A stretch of DNA of 64,000 nt from Thermomonas flagellata (GTDB lineage Bacteria; Pseudomonadota; Gammaproteobacteria; Xanthomonadales; Xanthomonadaceae), in assembly GCF_022419185.1 (NCBI RefSeq), contig NZ_JAJOZK010000006.1:102900-166899 (forward strand). Direction: 5' to 3'. The translations under genes and the position numbers were made by a program. The notes under the pieces were generated by a model that was not told the origin of the DNA, ran no database searches, and saw nothing but the letters and a program-made list of their open reading frames with translations. Each line of letters opens with the position of its first letter. Positions within the stretch are counted from its first letter, which is position 1. Shown here piece after piece: positions 18,304 through 27,927 of this stretch.

Positions 18304-19485
18304 TCAGCCGGCGGCGCGCGCCTGCAGCGCGGCGACCGCCGGCAAGGTCTTGCCCTCGAGGAACTCGAGGAAGGCCCCGCCGCCGGTGGAGATGTAGGAG
18401 AGGCGGTCGGCGATGCCGAACTTGTCCACCGCCGCCAGGGTGTCGCCGCCGCCGGCGATGGAGAAGGCGCTGGAGTCCGCGATCGCGCGCGCCACCGCCG
18501 CGGTGCCGGCGGCGAAGGCATCGAACTCGAACACGCCGACCGGGCCGTTCCAGACCACGGTGCCGGCCTTGCCGATGCTCCCGGCATAGCGGGCGGCAGT
18601 GGCCGGGCCGATGTCGAGGATCATGTCGCCCTCGCCCACCGCGTCCACTCGCTTCACCGTCGCCGGCGCGTCGGCGGCGAACGCCGGCGCCACCACCACG
18701 TCGAGCGGGAGCGGGATCTCGGCGCCGCGCGCCTGCGCGTCGGCCATGATCTGCTTCGCGGTGTCGATCAGGTCCGGCTCGACCAGCGACTTGCCGACCG
18801 CATGGCCCTGCGCGGCGAGGAAGGTGTTGGCGATGCCGCCGCCCACGATCAGCTGGTCGACCTTGCCGACCAGGTTGGCCAGCAACTCCAGCTTGGTGCT
18901 GACCTTGCTGCCGGCCACGATCGCCAGCAGCGGCCGCGCGGGGTCGGCCAGCGCCTGGTCCAGCGCGTCCAGCTCGGCCATCAGCAGCGGGCCGCCGCAG
19001 GCGACCGGCGCGAAGCGGATCACGCCATGGGTGGAGGCCTGGGCGCGGTGCGCGGTGCCGAACGCATCCATCACGAACACGTCGCACAGGGCGGCGTACT
19101 TGCGCGCGAGCGCCTCGTCGTCGGCGCCCTCGCCGACGTTCATGCGGCAGTTCTCCAGCAGCACCAGCTCGCCCGGCGCGACCTGCACGCCGTCCACCCA
19201 GTCGCGCCGCAGCGGCACCGGCCGCCCGAGCAGCTCGGCCAGGCGCGCGGCCACCGGCGCCAGCGAGTCGGCCGCGCTCCACTGGCCCTCCTTCGGGCGC
19301 CCGAGGTGCGAGGTCACCATCACCGCCGCGCCCTTCTCCAGCGCCAGGCGCAGGGTCGGCAGCGAGGCCAGGATGCGCTGGTCGGAGGCGACCCTGCCAT
19401 CGGCGATCGGCACGTTGAGGTCCTGCCGGATCAGCACGCGCTTGCCGGCGAGGTCGAGGTCGGTCATGCGGAGGATGGCGGACAT
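18304..19485 (-). CDS. pgk: Phosphoglycerate kinase
   Basis: A 393-aa two-domain kinase transferring phosphate from 1,3-bisphosphoglycerate to ADP. N-domain substrate loops are [12 protein letters not shown] and [12 protein letters not shown]. The hinge region has [11 protein letters not shown]. The C-domain nucleotide site is [14 protein letters not shown] and [13 protein letters not shown], with the final [17 protein letters not shown] 19485 is followed in frame by another ATG at 19467; either is possible. It lies 107 bp after gap and 129 bp before pyk. Confidence 0.95.
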   Translation of the reverse strand: MSAILRMTDLDLAGKRVLIRQDLNVPIADGRVASDQRILASLPTLRLALEKGAAVMVTSHLGRPKEGQWSAADSLAPVAARLAELLGRPVPLRRDWVDGVQVAPGELVLLENCRMNVGEGADDEALARKYAALCDVFVMDAFGTAHRAQASTHGVIRFAPVACGGPLLMAELDALDQALADPARPLLAIVAGSKVSTKLELLANLVGKVDQLIVGGGIANTFLAAQGHAVGKSLVEPDLIDTAKQIMADAQARGAEIPLPLDVVVAPAFAADAPATVKRVDAVGEGDMILDIGPATAARYAGSIGKAGTVVWNGPVGVFEFDAFAAGTAAVARAIADSSAFSIAGGGDTLAAVDKFGIADRLSYISTGGGAFLEFLEGKTLPAVAALQARAAG

Positions 19486-19592
19486 GCGATGGCTTCCCCT
19501 GGCGGTCGAGAACGGTGGCGGTGCAGGCGGGCGGCCGCGCATGGCGGCCGGAAGGTGGCGTGCCCGGCGCGACGGGGCACGCGCGGCGGGCG

Positions 19593-20639
<1,047 letters not shown>

Positions 20640-20683
20640 CTAACCAGCCACCACCGGCGTGCACGGCGCTTGCAGGCGCAACT

Positions 20684-20697
20684 TTGATCGGGGTCAA
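20684..20697 (+). promoter_or_regulatory. FNR/Anr-like box upstream of ompW
   Basis: TTGATCGGGGTCAA matches the FNR consensus TTGAT-N4-ATCAA with one mismatch in ten specified bases. Its centre is about 70 bp before the ompW ATG, which would place it near -40 of a transcript with a short leader, the class II activator position. ompW genes of enteric bacteria are known FNR targets, which supports it. It could also act on divergent gap. Confidence 0.65.
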
Positions 20698-20760
20698 GGC
20701 CCGCTGGCCGCGGCCGGCGCAGCATGCGCGCAGTTCAAACGAAGGCCGATGGAGCCGCCC

Positions 20761-21393
20761 ATGAAACTCGCACGCACTGCCCTTGCCCTGTCCCTGGCCC
20801 TGCTCGCCGCCCCGGCGTTCGCCCAGTCCGCCGGCCACTGGACCGTCGGCGTCGGCGTCCACACGGTCGCCCCGAAGTCCGACAACGGCACCCTGACCAA
20901 CACCCCGCTCGGCAACCTGCGGATCGACGTCGGCAACAACACCCGCCCGACCATTTCCGCCGAGTACTTCGTGCGCGACAACCTCGGGATCGAGGTGCTG
21001 GGCGCGCTGCCGTTCAAGCACGACATCAACGTGGTCGGGGTCGGCCGGGTCGGCACCACCAAGCACCTGCCGCCGACCGTCTCCCTGCAGTACCACTTCG
21101 ACGCCGGCGCCATGCGCCCGTTCGTCGGCCTGGGCCTGAACTACACCAAGTTCTTCGAGACCCGCGCCGAAGGCCCGATCGCCGGCAACCGCCTGAGCCT
21201 GTCCGACTCCTGGGGCGCCGCCGCGCACGTCGGCGTGGACTTCAAGGTGAGCGAGCGCAGCGCGATCCGGGTCGACTACCGCTGGATCCAGATCGACACC
21301 AAGGTCAAGCTCAACGGCGCGCCGCTCGGCACCCGCAACAAGGTCACCCTGGACCCCTCGGTGTACGGCATCGCCTACGTGATGCAGTTCTGA
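20761..21393 (+). CDS. ompW: OmpW-family outer-membrane protein
   Basis: A 210-aa eight-stranded outer-membrane barrel. The signal peptide is residues 1-21 (ending AFAQ). Strand motifs [17 protein letters not shown], then [18 protein letters not shown] and [19 protein letters not shown] are typical of the family. The C-terminal GIAYVMQF ends in Phe, as BAM substrates do. OmpW barrels let small hydrophobic molecules across the outer membrane and are often induced by oxygen limitation or stress. An FNR-like box lies upstream, which fits. ATG 20761 follows a good purine-rich RBS. Confidence 0.9.
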   Translation: MKLARTALALSLALLAAPAFAQSAGHWTVGVGVHTVAPKSDNGTLTNTPLGNLRIDVGNNTRPTISAEYFVRDNLGIEVLGALPFKHDINVVGVGRVGTTKHLPPTVSLQYHFDAGAMRPFVGLGLNYTKFFETRAEGPIAGNRLSLSDSWGAAAHVGVDFKVSERSAIRVDYRWIQIDTKVKLNGAPLGTRNKVTLDPSVYGIAYVMQF

Positions 21394-21447
21394 ACCAGCG
21401 GCGAGGTCCCGTTCCCTCCGCGGGCCATGCCGGGCTATCCTGCCCGC

Positions 21448-22302
21448 ATGGCCCTCTTTTTTCGCCCCCGCATGCGCCGCGCCCTGCTCCTGAGCCTGCT
21501 CCTCGCCGCCGCCAGCCCGTCCGCCTGGGCCTGGGGTGCCCTTGGCCACCGCATGGTCGGCGAGCTGGCCGAGCGCCAGCTCGATCCCAAGGCGAAGGCC
21601 GAGGTCGCGGTGCTGCTCGCCGGCGAGCCGGACCCGACCCTGGCCGGCGTGGCGAACTGGGCGGACGAGCTGCGCGGCAGCGATCCCGACCGCTTCCGCC
21701 AGACCTCGCGCTGGCACTACATCAACGCCCAGGGCGGCGGCTGCGCGTTCGACGTCGCCCGCGACTGCCCGGACGGCAACTGCGTGGTCGCCGCGATCGA
21801 GCAGCAGCGGCGCATCCTCGGCGACCCCAGCCAGCCGCTGGCGGCGCGCCGCGACGCGCTCAAGTTCCTGGTCCATTTCGTCGGCGACGTGCACCAGCCG
21901 ATGCATGCCGGCGACCGCGACGACGCCGGCGGCAACAAGTACCAGATCAGCCTGCGCACCCCGATCCAGCCGGAGGCCTACGCCCGCCAGAACTACGTGG
22001 ACGGGGTGATGGGCACCAACTTGCATGCGATCTGGGACTACTACGTGCTGGCCAGCCGCGGGCTGGAGTTCCGCGACTACGCCGATCGCCTGCAGGAGGT
22101 GCCGGTGCCGGCGCAGGCGGACGATGCCGATCCGTTGGCGTGGGCGAAGGAATCCTGCGGCCTGATCCAATCCCGCCAGCTCTATCCCAGCGGGCACAAG
22201 CTCGACCAGCGCTATCTTGAGGCGCAGCGCCCGCTGGCCGAACAGCGTATCCGCGAGGCCGCGCACCGGCTGGCCCTGCTGCTGAACCAGACGATCGGCT
22301 GA
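21448..22302 (+). CDS. Secreted S1/P1-type nuclease
   Basis: A 284-aa exported zinc nuclease. After a signal peptide (about 1-28, ending SAWA) the mature protein starts WGALGHRMV; the N-terminal Trp and the first His bind the zinc cluster in S1/P1 enzymes. Other ligands are in VANWADEL (Asp), RWHYIN (His), [26 protein letters not shown] (His/Asp/His) and NLHAIWDYY (His/Asp). Such enzymes cut single-stranded DNA and RNA and remove 3'-phosphates, giving nutrients from nucleic acids outside the cytoplasm. ATG 21448 is chosen; an ATG at 21472 would shorten only the signal peptide. Confidence 0.9.
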   Translation: MALFFRPRMRRALLLSLLLAAASPSAWAWGALGHRMVGELAERQLDPKAKAEVAVLLAGEPDPTLAGVANWADELRGSDPDRFRQTSRWHYINAQGGGCAFDVARDCPDGNCVVAAIEQQRRILGDPSQPLAARRDALKFLVHFVGDVHQPMHAGDRDDAGGNKYQISLRTPIQPEAYARQNYVDGVMGTNLHAIWDYYVLASRGLEFRDYADRLQEVPVPAQADDADPLAWAKESCGLIQSRQLYPSGHKLDQRYLEAQRPLAEQRIREAAHRLALLLNQTIG

Positions 22303-22438
22303 GGCCCGACCCGTGCGCGAGGACGCGCCGCTGCGCCGCGCCAGGGCCGGCGGCGGCCTGCGCCAGGCACGGCGGTCAGACGCGCGTCGCCATCGCCACG
22401 GGTAGGTGGACAGATTGTCCCACCCCGCCTCGGGCGCC

Positions 22439-22466
22439 TTGAATATTAGAACTTGCTAAATAATAT
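22439..22466 (+). promoter_or_regulatory. Sigma-70 promoter of the cytochrome bd operon
   Basis: TTGAAT (22439-22444) and TAATAT (22461-22466) are separated by 16 bp in an AT-rich patch that stands out from the surrounding high-GC DNA. The expected start near 22473 is about 24 bases before the cydP ATG. No clear FNR dyad is visible here. Confidence 0.65.
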
Positions 22467-22496
22467 GGAGGCCATCCCGGCTAAGGTGATGGCCCG

Positions 22497-22712
22497 ATGT
22501 TCCGCCGCGACCCGCCTGCGTCCCCGCCGCCGCGCCCGCAGGGCGCCTGGGGGCTGCTACGCCGGCACCTGGCGGTCTTGATCGCGGTCAAGCTCGCGCT
22601 GATCACGCTGCTTTACGCTCTGTTCTTCAATCCTGCCCGGCGCCCGGCGATCGATGCCGAGGCGGTGGGGCGCCAGCTGCAATCCTCCCCCGTTTCCTCG
22701 CCCGAGAGGTGA
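22497..22712 (+). CDS. cydP: Cytochrome bd oxidase small subunit CydP
   Basis: A 71-aa protein with one membrane helix at about residues 24-44 in LLRRHLAVLIAVKLALITLL, followed by YALFFNPARRP. This pattern (RRHLAVLIAVKLALI, then FF-x-PA-x-RP) is that of the CydP family found just ahead of cydA in Xanthomonadaceae and some betaproteobacteria. It is thought to be an accessory subunit of the oxidase. It lies 6 bp before cydA and directly behind the promoter, so it is the first gene of the operon. Confidence 0.75.
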   Translation: MFRRDPPASPPPRPQGAWGLLRRHLAVLIAVKLALITLLYALFFNPARRPAIDAEAVGRQLQSSPVSSPER

Positions 22713-22718
22713 CATGCC

Positions 22719-24329
22719 ATGCCCGATTTCCACGTCGTCGACCTGTCGCGATTGCAGTTCGCGATCACCGCGCTCTACCACTTCCTGTTCGTCCCGCTCA
22801 CGCTGGGGCTGGCGCTGCTGCTGGCCATCATGGAGAGCGTGTACGTGATGACCGGGCGCGTCATCTGGAAGCAGATGGTGAAGTTCTGGGGCGTGCTGTT
22901 CGGCATCAACTTCGCCATGGGGGTGGCCACCGGCATCACCATGGAATTCCAGTTCGGCACCAACTGGGCCTACTACTCGCACTACGTCGGCGACATCTTC
23001 GGCGCGCCGCTGGCGATCGAGGGGCTGATGGCGTTCTTCCTGGAGAGCACCTTCGTCGGCCTGTTCTTCTTCGGCTGGGACCGCATGGGCAAGCTGCAGC
23101 ACATGGTGGTGACCTGGCTGATGGCCCTCGGCGCCAACTTCTCGGCGCTGTGGATCCTGATCGCCAACGGCTGGATGCAGTACCCGGTCGGCGCCGAGTT
23201 CAACTTCCAGACCATGCGCATGGAGGTCACCGACTTCGCCGCGGTGCTGTTCAACCCGGTGGCGCAGTCCAAGTTCGTGCACACCGTGAGCGCAGGCTAC
23301 GTGACCGGCGCGATCTTCGTGCTGGCGATCAGCGCCTGGTACCTGCTCAAGGGCCGCAACATCCAGTTCGCGCGGCGCTCGCTGACGGTGGCCGCGAGCT
23401 TCGGCCTGGCCTCCGCGCTGAGCGTGGTGGTGCTGGGCGACGAGAGCGGCTACACCGTGTCCGAGAACCAGAAGATGAAGCTGGCGGCGATCGAGGCCGA
23501 GTGGCACACCGCGCCGGCGCCGGCGTCGTTCACTCTGTTCGGCATCCCGGACATGCAGGAGCGCGAGACCAAGGCCGCGATCCGGATCCCGTGGGCGCTG
23601 GGCCTGATCGCCACCCGCTCGCTGGACGAGCAGGTGCCCGGCATCCACGACCTGGTGGAGGAGAACAAGCAGCGCATCCGCAACGGCATCGCCGCGCACG
23701 CCGCGCTCAACGCGGTGCGCGCCGACCCCAACGACCCGGTCAAGCGCCAGGCCTTCCTCGACAAGCGCGAGGACCTCGGCTTCGGCCTGCTCACCCTGCG
23801 CTACGTGGACGACCCAGCCAAGGCCGACGAGGCGGTGATCGAGAAGGCCGCCTGGTCGACCGTGCCGAACGTGCCGGTGCTGTTCTTCTCGTTCCGGATC
23901 ATGGTCGCGCTGGGCTTCTTCTTCATCGGCCTGTTCGCCTGGGCGTTCTACCTGGCCAGCAAGCGCCGGCTGGACAACCGCCTGTTCCTGCGGGTCGCGT
24001 TCTGGAGCCTGCCGCTGCCGTGGATCGCGGCGGAGCTGGGCTGGATCGTGGCCGAGTACGGCCGCCAGCCGTGGGCGATCGACGGGGTGCTGCCGACCTT
24101 CCTCGGGGTGTCCTCGACCAGCGCGGCGCAGGTCACCGGCAGCCTGGTCGGCTTCGTGGTGCTCTACACCACCCTGGCCGTGTTCGACGTCTACCTGATG
24201 CTGAAGATGGCGCGCAAGGGCCCGGAGGGCCTGGGCCTGTGGCCGCTGCCGCAGGCGCAGCTGGCCCACCATACCGAGTACGCCGCCGCGGCGACCGCCG
24301 CCCCGTCTGAGGAGACCCGCCATGCTTGA
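22719..24329 (+). CDS. cydA: Cytochrome bd ubiquinol oxidase subunit I
   Basis: A 536-aa inner-membrane subunit carrying haems b558, b595 and d and the quinol site. Conserved pieces are RLQFAITALYHFLFVPLTLG (haem-ligand His), ALGANFSALWILIANGWMQ with the Q-loop after it, and GWIVAEYGRQPWAIDGVLPT near the C-terminus. The oxidase reduces oxygen to water at very low oxygen without pumping protons, and protects against sulfide and peroxide. Its end overlaps cydB by 8 bp. The Q loop is of ordinary length for the CydA group. Confidence 0.96.
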   Translation: MPDFHVVDLSRLQFAITALYHFLFVPLTLGLALLLAIMESVYVMTGRVIWKQMVKFWGVLFGINFAMGVATGITMEFQFGTNWAYYSHYVGDIFGAPLAIEGLMAFFLESTFVGLFFFGWDRMGKLQHMVVTWLMALGANFSALWILIANGWMQYPVGAEFNFQTMRMEVTDFAAVLFNPVAQSKFVHTVSAGYVTGAIFVLAISAWYLLKGRNIQFARRSLTVAASFGLASALSVVVLGDESGYTVSENQKMKLAAIEAEWHTAPAPASFTLFGIPDMQERETKAAIRIPWALGLIATRSLDEQVPGIHDLVEENKQRIRNGIAAHAALNAVRADPNDPVKRQAFLDKREDLGFGLLTLRYVDDPAKADEAVIEKAAWSTVPNVPVLFFSFRIMVALGFFFIGLFAWAFYLASKRRLDNRLFLRVAFWSLPLPWIAAELGWIVAEYGRQPWAIDGVLPTFLGVSSTSAAQVTGSLVGFVVLYTTLAVFDVYLMLKMARKGPEGLGLWPLPQAQLAHHTEYAAAATAAPSEETRHA

Positions 24330-25455
24330 CTACGGCACCCTGCGCGAAATCTGGTGGCTGCTGCTGGGCGTGCTGCTGATCGGCTTCGCTCTGACCGATG
24401 GCTACGACCTCGGCCTCGGCGCGATCTACCGCTTCATCACCCGCGACGACATCGAGCGGCGGATGGCGCTGGAGGCGATCGAGCCGCACTGGGAGGGCCA
24501 CCAGGTGTGGTTCATCCTCGGCGGCGGCGCGGTGTTCGCTGCGTGGCCGACGCTGTATGCGACCTCGTTCTCCGGCTTCTACTTCGCCATGCTGCTGGTG
24601 CTGCTGGCGCTGATCCTGCGCCCGGTCGGCTTCAACTTCCGCAACAAGGTGCAGAACCCGGCCTGGCGCAATGCCTGGGACTGGGCGCTGACGGTCTCCG
24701 GGGTGGTGCCCTCGCTGGTGTTCGGGGTCGCGTTCGGCAACCTGTTCCTGGGCGTGCCGTTCCATTTCAGCGACACCCTGCGCCCGGTCTACGACGGCAG
24801 CTTCTTCGCCCTGTTCCACCCGTTCGCGTTGCTGGCCGGGGTGGTCAGCCTGGCGATGCTGGTGATGCACGGGGCGAGCTTCGCGGCGATGAAGATCGAG
24901 GGCGTGGTCGGCGACCGCGCGCACGCGGTGGCGCGGGCGGCGGCGCTGGTGACGCTGGCCGCGTTCGTCGCCGCCGGGCTGTGGCTGAGCGTGCTGCCCG
25001 GCCACGTCATCACCGGCGGCGCCGATCCCAACGGGCCGGCCAATCCGCTCGGCAAGCAGGTGGCGGTGGTCGCCGGCGCCTGGCTCGGCAACCAGAAGGC
25101 GCATCCGCTGCTGTGGCTGGTGCCCGCGCTGGCGGCCGCGGGGATGCTGGCGGTGGCGCTGCTGCGGCAGCGGGTGGCGGCCTTCGTCGCCAGCTGCCTG
25201 GCGGTGGCGGCGGTGATCCTGACCGCCGGGATCGCGCTGTTCCCGTTCCTGCTGCCCTCCTCGACCGATCCCAACCAGGGCCTGACCATCTGGGACGCCT
25301 CGTCCAGCGCCCGCACCCTCGGCATCATGCTGTTCGCGGCGGCCGTGTTCCTGCCGCTGATCCTCGCCTACAGCACGTGGGCGTTCCGGATCATGCGCGG
25401 CCAGGTGACCCGCGCCCACGTGGAAGAACAGGCCCGCAACGGAGGTGGTTACTGA
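24322..25455 (+). CDS. cydB: Cytochrome bd ubiquinol oxidase subunit II
   Basis: A 377-aa membrane subunit that pairs with CydA and stabilises the haems. The N-terminus has REIWWLLLGVLLIGFALTDG followed by YDLGLGAI; EPHWEGHQVWFILGGGAVFA and YATSFSGFYFAM are family motifs. About nine membrane segments can be seen. It starts inside cydA and ends on cydX (TGATG), so translation of the whole set is coupled. Confidence 0.95.
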   Translation: MLDYGTLREIWWLLLGVLLIGFALTDGYDLGLGAIYRFITRDDIERRMALEAIEPHWEGHQVWFILGGGAVFAAWPTLYATSFSGFYFAMLLVLLALILRPVGFNFRNKVQNPAWRNAWDWALTVSGVVPSLVFGVAFGNLFLGVPFHFSDTLRPVYDGSFFALFHPFALLAGVVSLAMLVMHGASFAAMKIEGVVGDRAHAVARAAALVTLAAFVAAGLWLSVLPGHVITGGADPNGPANPLGKQVAVVAGAWLGNQKAHPLLWLVPALAAAGMLAVALLRQRVAAFVASCLAVAAVILTAGIALFPFLLPSSTDPNQGLTIWDASSSARTLGIMLFAAAVFLPLILAYSTWAFRIMRGQVTRAHVEEQARNGGGY

Positions 25456-25580
25456 TGTGGTACTTCTCCTGGATCCTCGGCATCGCCTTCGCGGCCGCAT
25501 TCGCCATCCTCAACGCGATGTGGTACGAGGTGCACAGCGACCGCGCGCGCGGCGTCAAGGCGGCGTTCGAACAGCCCTGA
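25455..25580 (+). CDS. cydX: Cytochrome bd small subunit CydX
   Basis: A 41-aa single-helix protein beginning MWYFSWILGIAFAAAFAILN, followed by AMWYE. The W-Y-F-x-W-x-L-G start and the later N-x-x-W-x-E are the CydX/CbdX signature. It binds CydA beside haem b595 and is needed for a stable oxidase. The ATG overlaps the cydB stop in TGATG. Confidence 0.92.
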   Translation: MWYFSWILGIAFAAAFAILNAMWYEVHSDRARGVKAAFEQP

Positions 25581-25594
25581 CCCCGCGCCCTGCG

Positions 25595-25855
25595 ATGGCC
25601 CGGCTGCTCTCGCTGCTGCTCGGCGCCGCGCTCGCCCTCGGGCTGCTGCTCCTGCCCGCCGCGCGCGGGCGGGAGCTGACCGCCAGCGAGCACGGCTGGA
25701 TGACGCTGGTGCTGATCGCGGTGTGCGCGCTGTTCGTGCACGGCAGCGGCTTTCGCTTCCGCGCGCGCTGGCTGCAGGCGGTGTTCTCGCCATGGCTGCT
25801 GTGGCCCGCGGCAGCGCTGGCCACGGGCCTGTTCTGGCGCGCCGCTGCGGGCTGA
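25595..25855 (+). CDS. Small membrane protein at the end of the cyd operon (YbgE-like)
   Basis: An 86-aa protein with about three hydrophobic segments (residues 5-20, 36-52, 62-82). Its place 14 bp after cydX and its size fit the cyd-operon protein YbgE, but similarity cannot be proved by eye. The central HGWMTLVLIAVCALFVHGSGFRF looks like a helix-turn-helix hairpin in the membrane. The function of YbgE proteins is unknown. The gene converges with the flavoprotein gene 12 bp later. Confidence 0.6.
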   Translation: MARLLSLLLGAALALGLLLLPAARGRELTASEHGWMTLVLIAVCALFVHGSGFRFRARWLQAVFSPWLLWPAAALATGLFWRAAAG

Positions 25856-25867
25856 GCCGCGCGGGGC

Positions 25868-27004
25868 TCAACGGTAGCGGCGCAGGTACTGCTTCTCGAA
25901 CAGGGCCTTGGCCCAGTGCATCGCCTTCAGCGGCGGCCATGCCTGCGCGCGGTCGCCGGCGCGGCGGATCAGCATGCCGCGGTCGAGCCCGTCCACGATG
26001 CACACCAGCTCGGCGCGGAACGCCTCCTGCGCCGGCTCCCCGCGCAGCTCGCGCAGCAGGTTGCGCGCCGCGACCTCCGCCTGCAGATCGGCCTGGTGCG
26101 CCTGCTTGGCCATCCAGTCCGGGCCGGGCAGGCTGGCGCCGTCGCCGGCCGCATAGACCCGGGCGACGCCGGCGACCCGGGCGTGCGCATCGCCGGCCAG
26201 CAGGCCGCCGGGCGAACGCGGCAGCGCGGTCGCCTCCAGCCAAGCGGCGCCGGTGAGGCCGGGCATGAACAGGGTCAGCGCGCTCGGGATGCGCTCCTGC
26301 TCGAGCTGCACCGCGTCCGCCTCGAAGCGCACCGGCTTCTGGCCGAACACGGTGCGGATCCCGCGCTGCTGCATCTGCGCCACCAGCATCGCCACCGCGC
26401 GCTCGCCGAGGCGCTTGCCGGGTTGGTCGGTGGCGCTGAAGAACACCAGCTCGAAGCGCTCGCGCCGGCGCTGGCGACGCAGCAGGGTGTCGATCCCGAA
26501 CAGGAACTCGAACACCGGCCCACCGCGCATGGCGTTCGGCTCGGCCGGATTGGCGCCGAAGCCGAAGCACAGGGTGCCGCCCGTAAGCGCCGCCAGGCGG
26601 TCGCGGATGGCCTCGCCCGCGGCGATCCCGTCGCAGGGGATGACCGCATGCTCGATCCCCGGCAGCTTGCGCAGGAAACGCGCGCCGCTGGCGATGATCA
26701 GGCCGTCGTTAGCGATCTCGCCGGCCTCGGTCTGCAACATGCGCGCATCCGCCGACAGGCCGGTGGCATGCGCCTGCACGAAGCGCACGCGCGCCCGCGC
26801 GAGGAAGCGCTGCAGCGGCACCACCAGGTCCTCGCGCCGGCGCAGGCCGGCCGGGATCCAGATGCTGCCGGGCAGATAGTGCAGCTCCGCGCGCGGCGCG
26901 ACCAGGGTGAGTTCCGCCTGCGGCGCATGCCGGCGCAGGGTGCGCAGCGCGGTCAGCCCGGCGAAGCCGGCGCCGACTACGGTAATCCGCGGCGCCGCGC
27001 TCAT
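25868..27004 (-). CDS. NAD(P)/FAD-dependent oxidoreductase, SQR-like
   Basis: A 378-aa flavoprotein of the sulfide:quinone reductase / NDH-2 superfamily. The FAD site is ITVVGAGFAGLTALRTLRRH at the N-terminus. The second Rossmann part and FAD ribityl site lie in GVARVYAAGDGASLPGPDWM, followed by AKQAHQADLQAEVAARNLL. It lacks an obvious pair of redox cysteines in the usual SQR positions, so the acceptor may be quinone and the donor is uncertain. It is the last gene of an eleven-gene minus-strand arm starting at 36913 and overlaps the previous gene by ATGA. Related genes are found in BigR/SqrR sulfur regulons. Confidence 0.75.
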   Translation of the reverse strand: MSAAPRITVVGAGFAGLTALRTLRRHAPQAELTLVAPRAELHYLPGSIWIPAGLRRREDLVVPLQRFLARARVRFVQAHATGLSADARMLQTEAGEIANDGLIIASGARFLRKLPGIEHAVIPCDGIAAGEAIRDRLAALTGGTLCFGFGANPAEPNAMRGGPVFEFLFGIDTLLRRQRRRERFELVFFSATDQPGKRLGERAVAMLVAQMQQRGIRTVFGQKPVRFEADAVQLEQERIPSALTLFMPGLTGAAWLEATALPRSPGGLLAGDAHARVAGVARVYAAGDGASLPGPDWMAKQAHQADLQAEVAARNLLRELRGEPAQEAFRAELVCIVDGLDRGMLIRRAGDRAQAWPPLKAMHWAKALFEKQYLRRYR

Positions 27005-27360
27005 GCCGCGGCGGGCGCCGTGGGCGCCAGTTCGTCGTAGGCGCGCAGGGCCTCGGCGGCATAGATCATCGCCGGGCCGGCGCCCATGTAGATCGCCATT
27101 GCCAGCGTCTCCAGGAGTTCCTCGCGGCTGGCGCCGGCGCGGATCGCGGCCTTGGCATGGAAGCCGATGCAGCCGTCGCAACGCACTGCCACCGCGATGC
27201 CCATCGCGATCAGTTCCTTGGCCTTGACGTCCAGCGCACCGGGGCGCAGGGCCTCGCGCGCCAGCGCGGAGAACGCACGCATCGGCTCGGCGGCGCCACT
27301 GCGCAGGCGCACGATGGCGGCGTTGAGGTCGTCGATCAGGTCGGGATAGGGCTGGCTCAC
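27001..27360 (-). CDS. Carboxymuconolactone decarboxylase / AhpD-family protein
   Basis: A 119-aa all-helical protein with the AhpD-like redox motif CDGCIGFH (Cys-x-x-Cys-x-x-x-His). Proteins of this small group are peroxidase partners or thiol oxidoreductases. GTG 27360 is chosen because VSQPYPDLIDDLN begins the conserved first helix and no ATG fits. Its stop overlaps the start of the downstream flavoprotein. The neighbouring thioredoxin 2 could serve as its electron donor; that is inference. Confidence 0.82.
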   Translation of the reverse strand: MSQPYPDLIDDLNAAIVRLRSGAAEPMRAFSALAREALRPGALDVKAKELIAMGIAVAVRCDGCIGFHAKAAIRAGASREELLETLAMAIYMGAGPAMIYAAEALRAYDELAPTAPAAA

Positions 27361-27401
27361 GGGCGGGCGGATCCGGGCAGGCGTCGGGTCGGGGATTCGG
27401 A

Positions 27402-27869
27402 TCAAAGGTACTGGCGGGTCCAGCGCACGATGTCGGCCGCGCCCATCGCGCCGGCTTGGCGCGCCAGTTCGCGACCGCCGCGGAACAGTGCGAGGGTGGG
27501 GATGCTGCGGATGCCGAAGCGCGCGCCCAGCGCCGGCTCGGCCTCGGTATCGACCTTGGCCAGCCGCACCTGCGGCTCCAGCTGCGCGGCTGCGGCCTCG
27601 AACTGCGGCGCCATCATCCGGCACGGGCCGCACCACGGCGCCCAGAAATCCACCAGCACCGGCAGGTCGGCACGCTCGACGTGGGCATGAAAGCCGGCGG
27701 CATCCAGCGCAACCGGATGCGCGGTGAACAGCGGGCGGTGGCACTGGCCGCAGGTGGGGCCATCGTGCAGGCGCGCGGTCGGCACCCGGTTGCGGGCATT
27801 GCAGTGCGGACAGGCGATGATCAGCGCGTTGTCGTTCAAAGGTGATGCTCCAATGACTGACGCCGACAC
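27402..27869 (-). CDS. trxC: Thioredoxin 2
   Basis: A 155-aa thioredoxin with an N-terminal zinc finger: CPHC (near residues 20-23) and CGQC (near 40-43) are the four zinc ligands of TrxC. The thioredoxin domain has the active site FWAPWCGPCRMM and the cis-Pro loop RSIPTLALF. TrxC reduces protein disulfides and is linked to oxidative stress. Placement in the persulfide/peroxide arm suggests a role in reducing protein or glutathione persulfides. The start ATG 27869 adds about 15 residues before the finger; a later start is possible. Confidence 0.9.
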   Translation of the reverse strand: MSASVIGASPLNDNALIIACPHCNARNRVPTARLHDGPTCGQCHRPLFTAHPVALDAAGFHAHVERADLPVLVDFWAPWCGPCRMMAPQFEAAAAQLEPQVRLAKVDTEAEPALGARFGIRSIPTLALFRGGRELARQAGAMGAADIVRWTRQYL

Positions 27870-27927
27870 CCACAGCCAGCGCGGCGCGCATTGTCGCCGC
27901 GCCGGCGCGGTGCCGGTTTGATCCGGA

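Noticed and set aside
22439..22466. FNR site in front of the cytochrome bd operon
   Set aside because: The AT-rich patch fits a sigma-70 promoter; no TTGAT-N4-ATCAA dyad is present.
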